From assembly GCF_046630445.1 (NCBI RefSeq), contig NC_092335.1, positions 541,933,001 to 541,997,000 on the forward strand: DNA of 64,000 nucleotides, given 5' to 3'. A program made the position numbers and the translations under genes. Positions 23,716 through 35,189 of the stretch are shown piece after piece. The notes below the pieces were generated by a model that was not told where the DNA came from, made no database searches, and saw nothing but the letters and a program-made list of their open reading frames with translations. The DNA comes from Rutidosis leptorrhynchoides. Lineage: Eukaryota; Streptophyta; Magnoliopsida; Asterales; Asteraceae. Every line of letters starts with the position of its first letter. Positions within the stretch are counted from its first letter, which is position 1.

Positions 23716-26700
23716 CTAGCCTTTAAGAGCCCGTGCGTTGCACGGCGGGCCCTAATAAAACTAAATATAAAATGTTAACGAAGTTACAAAAAATGAACAT
23801 AAAAACGTCAATATAAAACATCACACTTGATATGTAAACAAACAATGTTTTTAATTCAACCAATGCATTCAAGTTCTTCTAAGGATTGTTGTAAAGATTA
23901 ATAAAGATAGAAATCATGTTTACTAAAGTCATAGGTGAATAACCATTTGGATCCAGGTTTGAGACTATTCTGTTCACTGAAATGGTAAAATCCGATCCTT
24001 AATGATATTACAAACAAATATTTAATTGTGTATTGGTGTAACCCAGTTAAGCTCTCAAATGTTGATAGGATACCTTTGTGTAACTAAACCTTTATCACAT
24101 TCAACCTGCAAAAATAGCTTTATAAGTTGTAAGTCAAAAAAGAGCTACTCATATATGTCTTTTCAGTTGGAATGAGTATTATATCCTTATCAATCTATAT
24201 ATTAGTCTTGAAATCTCCCCAATCTATATATTAGTACCAAATGATTCCAAACACCTTGGTTGCCCTTCATAGTTGCTTTAATTTTAATTTGTTTAATTAT
24301 TAGCCAATACTATAACGGTCTTAAAACTTTAGTTACCACCCACCTCAAATCTTCTTCCATCAATAATGCAAAGGTCAGCCAATTGGGTTAGACGTCTAGA
24401 TATTAAGGACACAATATAATTATAAGATGATAGCTACTGATGTGGATCACTAAAGCAATGAAGAAATCAGTATGGGAGGATGTGGCTGTAAATGAAGGCA
24501 TTTGCAAAGAAAGTTAGTACCAAAAAAGAGAAAGTAGCATGCAAGGCTGGGAAAGAATGGCTATAGGAATGAACGGCATTAGATAAGTAAGGATTGGTAT
24601 TATATTTTCAATCGAGGAGTAACTAAAATCTTGACTACCATGAACATGAAGTTACAATATCATAAATTTTAGCAACTTAAATAGCATAGATCTTGCCTAT
24701 AGGAACATGAAAGCTTACATATAATGCTCATACAATCAAGATTTTTGAAGAACCACTAACTAAAATGTAGATAAGTAGATGACATGTACTCTTGTTTTTA
24801 GTTTAACTAAAATTTAGCAACTCAAGTAGAAGAAATCTAATAAAGCAACACACCAAAATCTTGTTGTTAGTGTTGTGATTGAAGTGTCTGTTGTTTGCAA
24901 TTGAGTGGCAGTAGATTTTTAGTAAAATGTTATTGTTAGCTGGACCAAAATTAGATAATCTAAGGATTAGCAAGAAGAGTTAACTAAAAACAATACTCTT
25001 GCATCTATACTAACAAACAGATAATGTAAGAATTAGAATGGAAGAGATAAATGAAAATAATGTTCCTCTATCTATAAAGAAAGTCAACATCCATAAAGAA
25101 AGCCAAACACTTAAATAAATATACCAAAGATTAAAACTTTTGATAAATATCTTCAGGGGATGTAGATATACTAAAACCAAAAGCATGATAACTCATTAGA
25201 AGAATAAAATTTTATGTATATAACTTCAGGCTCGTGTAAAATAAAAAGTTGACACACGCATGGCTCAGAGAATGCAGTTAATATAATCCGGGGCAATAAT
25301 TGACAGATGCAAAACTACAAACTGCAAATATAGTAACTGATGTTGTCATTAAGTGTTTATAGAAGGTTCAAAATAACCTTTAAAGATGCAAAATATAGCA
25401 ACATAAGTTAGTATTACCTTCTGCCATTGCATGAGATTCACAGCACAGTAGTACATTCATATGTGCAAACAATAGTGCATCTCGGTCTAGGATGTTGAGT
25501 AGACTTACCATTTGATATCGAGTACAGAAAGACATATTGGGAATATGCTTCAAAAAGATTGTTTACTCATATAAGACTTTACTCAACCCATTCTTCAAAA
25601 TCCCACATTCATGTATAAAATACGATTACCTACGCCAAACAATTAATATAAGAGAACAGATTCATGTATAAAATCCCAGATTCATGTATAAAATACAATT
25701 ACTCATATAAGACTTTACTCAACCCGCACAAAAAAGTATATGTTTTGAAGTGAAAAGAACGATTCATATGTCTACATGAGTAACCTTGTCTATAACGATA
25801 AATCGCAAAGTATTTTTATATTTGTGGTAAATTCAATAACATGAATTGGAAATTTGGAAAATATGGATGATTTGAAACCGTTGCATTTGTTTGGTACAAA
25901 GGGAATAGATGAAAAATATTGCACTTAAACAACACTTCTTATATAAGCAAAATGATGGTTCAAATGTCACTACAAAATTGAAAATAAGGTAGACAAAGTA
26001 GAATAGGCAATATGGGCTGGCCAAGGAGTTTATGTACCAGGTTGTAATGGATTCAAGTCAGAACATATACGACAAATTGAATGAGCCGATTTTTAACTAA
26101 AGTGGTTAAAATTGACACCCTGAAAATATAGCATGTATGGCATGACATTCCAAAACATAGCATGTATGATACACAAATGAATCCTACATTCTAAAATGAG
26201 CATAATTCTTTAAGAAGTATAACTGTGGTACACGTAAGTAATTTTGATAACAAATGATATAAAAATGTAATTTACTTGACCAGAAAATAAACCATGTTGT
26301 TGCAATATAACAGTTACTAATTTGAAAAGTTAAAAGGTAAAAACATATCATGGTAAACACTTATCTTGTCAGTTTGTACAGTGAGTATAGAATGTCGAGA
26401 AGGGGCTTCTTTATCAATCAATGCATCCAATTGAGCAGCATGATCACCAAACATGGTCATGCTTTAGATCAAATTCCTATGAGCAGATAACGTAAGGATT
26501 TAGGAATGTCGTGTGTAATAAGATATTGAAACCCTTCAGACATTTGAGGGAATTACTTGAAAACAATTAAGGTACACATGATCATGTTTATTTCTCTTGA
26601 GACAAATTTCTTAAAAGGTTTAACTTCCCCAGTGGAAACGCCAACTACAATGACATATGAATATACATTCAGGATGCACAGAATTTACTATTATTGAAGT

Positions 26701-27565
26701 AAAAGATGGACAAAAGGTTAATGTGTGATAGTATATAAAAACAATATACTAACATACAGTGCCATCAATAAGATCACTGAAATAGACGTACCTAAACACA
26801 TCCATATTTCCAGAAAAGAATTTAGCACGAGTGATGATAGGGTTTGCAAAATAGAGAACCGTCAACAAAATAGGGTTTGCAAAAAGAGAAATGCCTGATA
26901 CTCACCATCTTGCTTCGATATCAGTTATGAATCGAGAACCGTCAACAAAATAGGGTTTGCAAAAAGAGAAATTAAAAAACGTTTGATTAAATTAATCAAA
27001 CGTCAATAATTATACAGAACATAAAATTATGTGTAACTTAACATCAATACCTGATACTCACCATCTTGCTTCAAAACCCTAACTGCACCTACAACCAAAA
27101 ACGTATCAGATTCAAATAATGGATTATTGGAAATTGACAATACAACTAAACTGGAGAATTTACCTTGATTTCGTGAAAATAATTTGAATCGACTAATCAA
27201 TACAGGTATTTGATTTGATCAACGCCTAAGATTCGATTTCGTCGATAATTCGCAAAATTTATACCTTCATGTTAGGAAAAATGTGACGGATTAAATGGTG
27301 TGTGCGGCGAGTTGATTGGTATCAAACGGAGGTAATAATCGATGATGAAGAACATTAGGTTGAAGTTGTAGAAGAAAGAAATTGATGAATGATACAGACT
27401 GGTTTTGTGATGCTGTAGCCAATAGAAAATATCCACTTGTAATTTTTTGGTAAATAAGTCGATAATGAAAAAGCCAATTAAAATATTACACGTGGAACTG
27501 AAGGTGTACGGATGCTGTCAGTGTGCCACGTGGCAGTAAGCCACATGGTTTGTAAAGGGTAGAGA
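23716..27565 (-). mobile_element. Non-autonomous Helitron, 3850 bp
   Basis: Helitron ends are visible in minus orientation. The 3' end is CTAG at 23716-23719, preceded by a GC-rich hairpin (CCGTGCAACGCACGG, about 23732-23746). The 5' end reads TCTCTACCC from 27565. The flanks are A (23715) and T (27566), the canonical Helitron A^T target with no duplication. It carries no Rep or helicase ORF. Inside are a 39-bp exact direct repeat (26854-26892 and 26934-26972) and a second repeat, CCTGATACTCACCATCTTGC, at about 26896 and 27051. The end near the 5' terminus looks like a captured leader/intron region, but I cannot name a gene. Confidence 0.7.
26854..26972. repeat. Exact 39-bp direct repeat inside the Helitron
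   Basis: The units at 26854-26892 and 26934-26972 begin GAGAACCGTCAACAAAATAG and are identical. A neighbouring word at 26896 recurs at about 27051, pointing to a local duplication of roughly 80-160 bp with later loss. Confidence 0.9.
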
Positions 27566-29316
27566 TTATTATATCTATTCAATAATAGAATTCTAACCAT
27601 TAACATATAAATATGGAAAGCATTTTATGATCATCCGTTCAATTTGCTTATATATAAAATTATACAAAATGCCATGTTCTATTTTATATTTAGCTAGTGC
27701 CATGATTAGGTAGTTACCTTTTCTTATTATAACAATAAATCATTTAATACTAGCACTTTTACATCAAAGCATATAGTCACATATCACTAGTATCATTATA
27801 TTATATATTCATATACTCATATGACAGATGAATTGAATCATTACATCAATTTCCATCTTCACACGCATATGTATATATATTATATACACATAACATTAAT
27901 TAGATACTAAAACATATGAGCATATCAAATTAATAACTATAATACATAAGTGCATATAAACACATACGTACAACTCAATTACATAGACGACCAAAATGAT
28001 TTTTGGGTCAGGGAAGTCTTTTACTTGATAGATGTACACTCCGTACCTCCTAATCCATTACCAAGTGTTAAACAATATCCCTCAATTACACTAAATTAAC
28101 AACAGGGAGTTGGAATTTTAGATGTTAACTCCGAATCAAATTGAAGAACATACATGATATATGAATGTGAACAAGATTGAGGGGTGCGCGCTTCGCTACT
28201 GACAATTGTATGCGATTACGATGGTTATTGACTACACATCGAATGATAATTCTATGCGATTACGATAGTTATTTACCAAACATCGTATTTAAAGAGATGG
28301 TGCACAACACCTATAATCATCAAACATATATGACTACAACATTATTTTTGTTACAACTCAAATTTTCCTAGTAAACCACATTCAATGAGTTTCAGAGGTA
28401 ACAATGACTATGCAATAAACTATAGCTTCAAGTTATCTACCATTTCAAAACAATTAGTTCAAACTTGCTAACTTTAAGCACGGCAATAGTGTTTGGCTTT
28501 AATAAGAAAAGTTTGAATGAAAATTGAACCTTAATGGCCTCAGCTGCATTCGATCTTCACAGTAGTTATCATCCAAAAACAATTCCACAACAACCCTAAT
28601 AAACATGTTTGATGAAAGACATCAGTTACACAATCACCGATATAAGCTATGAACGATGGCTTCGAGAAAAACACGAACAACATGTACCCGCTGCATTCAC
28701 ACACCAAAAATAACGAGAATGGACATCAAAACAATTAACAAGTGGAAGAACTTATTACCAACCAAACCAATTAGCGCTATATTGTAAACTACCAACAACT
28801 TTAATAAAATAATACAACAACGTATCACATTCAAGGCAAACATTATCAACGAAACCAAAAAGAAACTGCTTCATTTTATGTGTATTCTCTAACACTTTTC
28901 AGTAACTTGAAAAAACCATCTTAAGAGCAATAACCTAATTGAAAAAAATATATGCTATGATTCTTTACAGATTAATAATTAATGCAAACACATAAACAAA
29001 CAACATGAAGAAAACACCACTCACAGAAACACATAAGATACAGAATCTGAAGATTAAGTCCTCTAGCTTAAACATACATAAGATAGAATATGAAATCATT
29101 TCTTCAGCAACTGCAGTTATCAATAGATAATACAGAAAAACTCAGTATTATATGAAAATTAAAGCGCATACAACATACAAACTTGGAACAAAATACAGCT
29201 TTTGAAAAAAAAAATCAATGAGGGTCTTGCTAAAGCCTGCATCAATCATGATATGAACACACAAATCAGATTATACCCAAAAGAAATTCAAATACTGTAA
29301 TTCAAATATTATCAAA
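27566..29316. other. AT-rich intergenic DNA, no gene seen
   Basis: No supported coding or RNA gene. The first 40 bp may be the rest of the copia LTR split by the Helitron. A diverged tandem pair of about 55 bp, containing TATGCGATTACGATGGTTAT, lies at about 28208-28290. Confidence 0.5.
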
Positions 29317-29333
29317 ACAATATATTAAAAGTT

Positions 29334-29467
29334 TTTTTTTTCGAAAGGCAAACATTTTATAGCACGAGAAAAAAGGTACAACACGAGATAACGCCCATTA
29401 CAATGATTTGGGCATTATGATGAACTCGAAATACATGTTGCAAAGAGAGCAACACTAAACAATAAGC
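29334..29467 (-). mobile_element. Short LINE-type retroposed fragment with 17-bp target duplication
   Basis: A 134-bp insert starts with a T run on the + strand (a poly-A tail on the minus strand) and is flanked by a perfect 17-bp duplication, ACAATATATTAAAAGTT, at 29317-29333 and 29468-29484. Poly-A plus a long variable target duplication is the signature of target-primed reverse transcription, so this is a severely 5'-truncated LINE tail or a SINE. Source family not identified. Confidence 0.75.
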
Positions 29468-29484
29468 ACAATATATTAAAAGTT

Positions 29485-32307
29485 AATTTATAGAAAAATA
29501 CCTTACGAGTCTAAATCGGTGTAAGGAGGTCGAAAACACTACCAATATAAGAGATCAACTGCGAACCAAAAACAATCTGGAAATACAATACGTAAAATTA
29601 GCAGGGAAAACATAATCAATATTACCACAATTATAGTTGGACCATGAAGCTACTGGACAGTGGAGATAACGACAACGGCTTCACGATTTTAGGTGAAACA
29701 CCTAAAATCCATATTTGTACTATGAAACAAACATCTAAAAAAAATAGTCAACCAAAGGAGCCAAATGATTGAGACCCCAATTATTTATGCCGATCGCAAT
29801 AAAAGAACAAAACATAAAACTTTATTTATTAACCTCATCGCATGAATCAGTACCGATAAAAATGTGTACTTTTTATGGTTTTTATCAAGTTATAATATGA
29901 AAATTGAGAAGCTAATGAAATGTAGAATTGTAGTTAAGTCGAGATGAAAGTGGAAGTTACTAGTTTTCAGCCGACTTGAAATAGTCGTATTAGAATAAAC
30001 CGGCCAGCTTTTTGACAAATATGATGATTTTATCAATATAGGAATTTTGGCTTGGTCTATGCAGGCTGGGTAGTAAAATAAGTGGCTAAATGGGTAGTAA
30101 GTACTGCAGGCATACAATTGCTGTCCATGGTAGACTATAAAAGTGGGTTTAGTAATGGGTAAAACTTTATTGTTTTGTATAAAGTACTTGCGACACACAA
30201 TGTTGTCCATGGTAGTCTTTAATCGTGTCGTATGACATGTTCTGTACTAGAGATGGATTTATATGTGGGTCGTGTGGGTTTAGTAACGGGTCACACATGT
30301 CACTTTTGGTGTTTGTAAGGTTGATCAATCCGAATAGAATTTTGTCCAATACTTTGAGTTTATGCACACATTTACTCAAAAAGTTATACATAACTGTATT
30401 AATAATCTACACCCCAAAGTTTTGAATTTAATTACCTTATTTTTTAACCTCATCGCATGAATCAGTACCGGAGCCGTTAACTGTCACCAACATCACATGT
30501 CCAATATAACCAAAGCCAAATCACCTTAATCGGAACACCTATTTTGATGTTTTATACAATGCACACATAAAAGAGAGCGCACAAAAACTCAAGTCACAAA
30601 ACTAAAGCCATCAGTTTGTAGCAATTAAACATAGCGCATACTATGACCATGTACAAATAACAGCCCAGAAAAAATACTTACAGTTCAACGACGAAACTTG
30701 TTATTACCCAAAAGCTCCGGAAGTTCCAAAAAATTGAAAACAATCAGCATTATGAATCCAACAATGACAGAAAACGGAACACGTATAGGGGAAAAAGTAG
30801 ATGACGAAAGTCAACATGCAAAAAATACATGAAACATTTCTTCGAACACAAATTTGCATTACCCTGAAATATAAGCAGGTTCACATCTAACATTTCTCCG
30901 AACACAAACTCCTTCAAAGCATCAAAAATATATGTACTAAATACAAACAATAAATGACACAAATTGTGATCATTCAACCTCAATTTTTTTGCCATAAAAA
31001 AATTAACCAAAAAAAATACAAAATAAAACTTACAATAGAGGCACTTGAGGATCAATTGTTAAATCATAAGCTTCCCCTTCTTCAATCTCAGTCTAAAATT
31101 CCATATCTTCACCTTCAATACCATACACTAAACTCAATCGCTTTCTCTAATAAATATTCCCACCAGAAATCATCCAAAAAACCCCCCAAAAAGATTTCAA
31201 AAAAAGTAACTTTTTTCCTATATGAAAACCCTAAATTAAAATCAATCATAATATGAAATCAAATCATAACAGCTGAGGTGAAACAATAAAGAAATATACC
31301 GTGAATAATTGAATGAGCGTGAATCCGTTGACCCAATTTAAGAAATTTTAAACCTGTTAAGAAATGAAAAATGGTAACAGAGATAATCAATTGACAATGT
31401 AACCTGTTAAGAATTTAAAACTTTAAACCTATTTTAATTCAATTGACAAAGTAAACCCATTATAATACATAATAAAAGATTTACGAAACAACTATAAGAA
31501 TGATAATCATCAAACCTGGTAATAGTGATTTGAAAGAAAAAAAATCATCAAACCTGGTAACAGGAATAATCATCAAACCTAGAATCACACCTCAAAACCG
31601 TTTTTCGAATCATGACTTTAATTGAATCATTCGGTGAATCACAAGGTTGAACGGAATGGATTTGATTCGCGATTGTTGGTGTTATTCGATTTGATTTCCA
31701 AAGAAGATATAAAGGTCGTGATTGAATAAAGGAGGTAAGGGAGAAGTATGGGTGAATGTAGAGATGTTGCATGAATTATATTTTTTTGAAAAAAAGAGAA
31801 AAAAAAACGTTTACAGTTCCCATTTTTTTTATTTTTTTTTATCACACATTGGTGTAAACTATCTATCTGGGCCGTTTTTATCACATTGGTGTTAAACTAT
31901 CTATCTGGGCCGAGCATCATCTAAACCCATTTGAGTAAAATAGCCTTTTTAAAAAGTATTTTTTGAAAAGCAGCCCACAAAGGCAAAAAATAAAATAAAA
32001 ATAAAAATAAAAATGTAAAACCTATTATAAACCATTTATAAAATAAAAAAATAATGTCAAGGGAACAAAAAACGTGAATAGTGTGTTTTCGACCAACAGG
32101 AAGAGAGCATATAATCTCACAATTAAAAGATATAATAATAATAATAATTACGAAATTTGAAAGTGTCACATTACGCCCTTTGATTAATTTTAATAAGTAT
32201 TAATAAGTATATTTTAATCTTTTGAAAATACCCATTACACTATAGAGTTATTGGGAGTTGGAATTAGGGTTTTTTTTTTTTTTTTTAGAAGAGAAAATTA
32301 GCGTATT
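29485..32307. other. AT-rich intergenic DNA with small duplications
   Basis: No supported gene. ORFs here are short and rich in Phe, Leu, Lys and Ile, as expected from base composition. A 25-bp direct repeat occurs at 29831-29855 and 30446-30470, and a near-perfect tandem copy of a ~33-bp unit at about 31841-31912. Confidence 0.5.
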
Positions 32308-32322
32308 AAATCTGAGTGACGA

Positions 32323-32666
32323 TGAAATTGTGATGTGGTCCAGCGGTTGGTGGTCTGCCTCCTTTAGGGGAGGTCAGGAGTTCGACCCCCCGTTGGCTAC
32401 ATAATAAAAACACAATTTCATCCTGCCATGAAGTACCCACTCATGACACATTTCTCATATCGTTTGGGGGTAAAGGGGAGGGGGGTTTTACTTGGCCGTG
32501 CCCTTAGACCGGTTTCAAGGTTTCCTCCCGGGCAGCGAAGGGGGCGGGGTTTATCGTTGTATCGGCATAGTCAAAACGGGAGATAATCGCAACGGGTGGT
32601 TAAAATCCCCTCGGGTGATCCCAATCGCTGTTTAAGAAATAAAAATAAAAATAAAAATAAAAATAA
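32323..32666 (+). mobile_element. tRNA-derived SINE with 15-bp target duplication
   Basis: The head carries a tRNA-like RNA polymerase III promoter: an A-box-like TGGTCCAGCGGTTGG (about 32336-32350) and a B-box-like AGTTCGACCCC (about 32380-32390). The tail is a repeated AAAAT array ending at 32666. The insert is bounded by an exact 15-bp duplication, AAATCTGAGTGACGA, at 32308-32322 and 32667-32681. At 344 bp it is within the usual plant SINE range. It would be mobilised in trans by a LINE reverse transcriptase. A functional tRNA gene is excluded because the acceptor stem and the rest of the cloverleaf do not close. Confidence 0.85.
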
Positions 32667-32715
32667 AAATCTGAGTGACGAAACACATGATTGAGCCATT
32701 GAGGTTTTTTGAGAG

Positions 32716-33146
32716 AACATTCTGGGTTATAATTTTCTATTTTGCGTTTTAGTTAGGAAGATATTTCAAACTCTGTAATTTTACATTTTCGAACCGAACT
32801 CCACCTGAGTTTTTTTTTCTTTTTCTTTTGTAAAAATAAATTAACCCCGTTTGACTTGGTAGCTATTTTCCTCCTATATATACACACACACACACTAAAA
32901 TTCTCGAATAAAGATCTCCATTTTTAATTTTATACGTACACACAAGATTCACGGCGGAAGCAGACTAGGGCGACGCCGGAGCGGCGGAAGGCGGTGCATC
33001 TGGTAACGACTACGGCGATCTTCTTCAATCGGTAACGCCGTGGAGTTCAATATCTAATTAAACCCGATGCTTCGTTTCATAAATTCGTGCCCTAATTATA
33101 TTTAATTTGATATGTATTCACTCAGTTAGTGCGATTATTTATAATT
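32716..33146 (+). promoter_or_regulatory. Displaced duplicate of the MED14 promoter/5' leader
   Basis: This matches 45538-45905 along its length, with a few substitutions and one ~60-bp segment (around 32755-32812) absent from the gene-proximal copy. It includes the TATA-like CTATATATACACAC at about 32874 and the GC-rich leader containing CACGGCGGAAGC. It stops at ATAATT (33146), where the gene-proximal copy continues toward the MED14 start codon, and here runs into LTR sequence. No MED14 exon follows, so the copy is an orphan promoter pointing into a retrotransposon. Whether it drives transcription cannot be told from sequence. Confidence 0.85.
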
Positions 33147-33195
33147 AACTAATCAAACGTTATACCTCTAGGTTGATATGTATTCACTCAGTTAG
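33147..33195 (+). other. Patchwork filler between orphan promoter and truncated LTR
   Basis: 33147-33179 is identical to LTR positions 33318-33350, and 33180-33195 repeats promoter positions around 33115-33125 (GTATTCACTCAGTTAG). The LTR proper resumes at 33196. The joins share ATT and TTGATAT microhomology. Confidence 0.85.
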
Positions 33196-34120
33196 CTTTC
33201 CATAAATAGTAAGTTTCCAAAAATAGAAACTTTTGAGAAATAGGAACTTTTCTCGAAAACCGTCACTGTCAATATAGTTGCTATATTAATAAACATACTT
33301 TATGTCAGTTAGACATTAACTAATCAAACGTTATACCTCTAGGTTGATATCCAGATCACTTACTTGCTTTACTTTCCTTCTTGCGTGGAATACTTCAACT
33401 GCTATTTAAGGTGAATTCATAGCCCCTCTTTATTGCTAGCAAACTTACTTACTTTACTTGGGGTGAGACACATGATGTTTTTACTTTTTACAATTTAGAC
33501 ACAAGTACCAAACTGTTAAACTATGCTATACCCGGCTATGTCCGACTAAGTCCCTACATTGATATTTTTAATTGCTGCTGCATGCTTAATTATTGGGGGT
33601 AGGCCTATCGGGAGTAATGTCCCCGATACATTTGACTAAGTCTTTGTATTACTTGATAATGAAATTAAACCGACAAGGACAGACACAACTTGTCATGGGG
33701 CAAACTTGAACGTTTAGTCTAAATATCACGCTTTGGCATAACTTTTTGATCCTGCGGGAGATCAACTTTACAAACTAAATCTTGTGGTCTAAAACAACGG
33801 TCAAACTTTTGTTAAACCTATGAACTTCACTCAACCTTTTGGTTGACACTTTAGCATGTTTTGTCTCAGGTGCTGTTTGATTCAAGCTTACTTATCTACT
33901 GCTTATGTGATGCTACTTGGACAAAGGATCAAGAGATTATCGCATTTATTACTATTGCATTTAAACATTTACTTTACTCCTTTGTAACGACATTTCATTT
34001 TCCGCTGCGTACTCCATAAAGTTTAACTTTCTCATTTAGTATTGTTCGCGTTATTATAATATGTTGGTATATTTTGATATTAAGTCACATTTCGCCCAGG
34101 CCCTAACTGGGGGTGTGATA
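33196..34120 (+). mobile_element. Truncated 5' LTR of a chromovirus-type Ty3 element
   Basis: 925 bp colinear without indels with the 3' LTR (39529-40269 plus 42909-43092, also 925 bp). Roughly ten substitutions are seen by eye. The first ~1250 bp of the LTR are missing. It ends GGGGGTGTGATA at 34120, three bases before the primer-binding site. Confidence 0.9.
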
Positions 34121-34123
34121 GAT

Positions 34124-34135
34124 TGGTATCAGAGC
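34124..34135 (+). other. Primer-binding site (initiator tRNA-Met)
   Basis: TGGTATCAGAGC three bases after the 5' LTR matches the 3' end of plant initiator tRNA-Met, the usual primer for Ty3 and Ty1 reverse transcription. Confidence 0.9.
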
Positions 34136-34337
34136 ATAACCAGGCTGTTATAGAGAACCAGGATTGCATTTTTGTGTGTGCCTTATGTGTTAGCTAGGGT
34201 GCCTTAGCAATCTAGGAAACTATAACCTTTCCTACCTTAGACTTTAAAGCACTTAGGATTGCCCTATAATCTTAACATTTATGCTTTCCAAAACTTGACT
34301 AAAAGATTCTAATTAAAGTCTCTTTCCTAATGATAGG

Positions 34338-35081
34338 ATGTCAAGCTCAAGCGTTAACAAGCCTAACAAGGCAACCCACCACCCTACTACCGAAGTAGGT
34401 GTTGGACACTCTGAAACATCAAGACCTGTTCGAAGTCCTTCTTACAGTCCTGCTTCACCAAACTATAGTCCAAATACTCTGCGAAATTCACAAAGGTCTC
34501 CTCAATATTATCCAACTCCGAGAATCGAAGATAAAGGAAAACGTCATGAAGAAGCCGGTCCATTAAGGAAGAGAGCCCGGACTCCTTCTTATAATGATGC
34601 TGCTAAGTATGAGGGTTTGCTTCGCCACATGGCGAGAGTGGAGGTCCGTATGGATGAGAAGGACCGCGAAATTAAGAAGTTGGTGGAGGAAAATGTTGAA
34701 CTAAGAAAAGAATTAAGGCTCCTAAAGTACGAGGAAGAACGCAACACTCGTTGGGGAAAGCAATCACTTGCTCATCTCCAGGAGGATGTTAACTTCCGAA
34801 TGAAAATGGAGAGAAGTCGAGTCGACAAACAACTTGCGTTAAGGGAATACGACACCAATGCCGTTAACAGTCATGTTACCAACCTTTACAACAATCTCGA
34901 GTACCTCTACGAAAAGCAAAAAGGAAAAAACGAGCGATATGATAAGTTTATCAAAGAATCTCTCGAATCTCAAACCGAAAGGCTAGAGAAACTTGTGAAG
35001 GATAACATGGAAAAAGTGATGAAGCAGTTTGAGGAAGAGAAGAAGAGACATGAAGACTACTTCAATCTTAATATTCTTTAG
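34338..35081 (+). CDS. Coiled-coil ORF at the gag position of the Ty3 element
   Basis: A 247-aa open frame with a Ser/Pro-rich N-terminus (residues 1-60, including SPSYSPASPNYSP) followed by a long charged helical region (about 88-245) rich in Glu, Lys and Arg, with heptad-like Leu/Val spacing that predicts a coiled coil. There is no CCHC zinc knuckle and no capsid-like motif I recognise, so it is not an ordinary chromovirus gag. It lies 200 bp after the primer-binding site, at the normal gag position, and is followed by an AT-rich gap rather than the protease. It may be a captured host fragment or a highly derived gag. The intact frame, next to a pol broken by several stops, is notable. Confidence 0.55.
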   Translation: MSSSSVNKPNKATHHPTTEVGVGHSETSRPVRSPSYSPASPNYSPNTLRNSQRSPQYYPTPRIEDKGKRHEEAGPLRKRARTPSYNDAAKYEGLLRHMARVEVRMDEKDREIKKLVEENVELRKELRLLKYEEERNTRWGKQSLAHLQEDVNFRMKMERSRVDKQLALREYDTNAVNSHVTNLYNNLEYLYEKQKGKNERYDKFIKESLESQTERLEKLVKDNMEKVMKQFEEEKKRHEDYFNLNIL

Positions 35082-35189
35082 TTATTTTTCCATTTTCTAT
35101 CTATGTAAAGGCTATGCCTTAAAACTATTTCTATTTCCGAATCGTGCACTAAAAGGCTTATTTAATGCCTCGTTCCTTAATAATATAAA

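Noticed and set aside
30954-32169. Several frames of 70-110 aa in the intergenic stretch
   Set aside because: Composition-driven Lys/Asn or Phe/Ile-rich translations of AT-rich DNA, with no domain or splice support.
32336-32390. Possible tRNA gene
   Set aside because: A- and B-box words are present but the cloverleaf does not close. The target duplication and AAAAT tail show a SINE.
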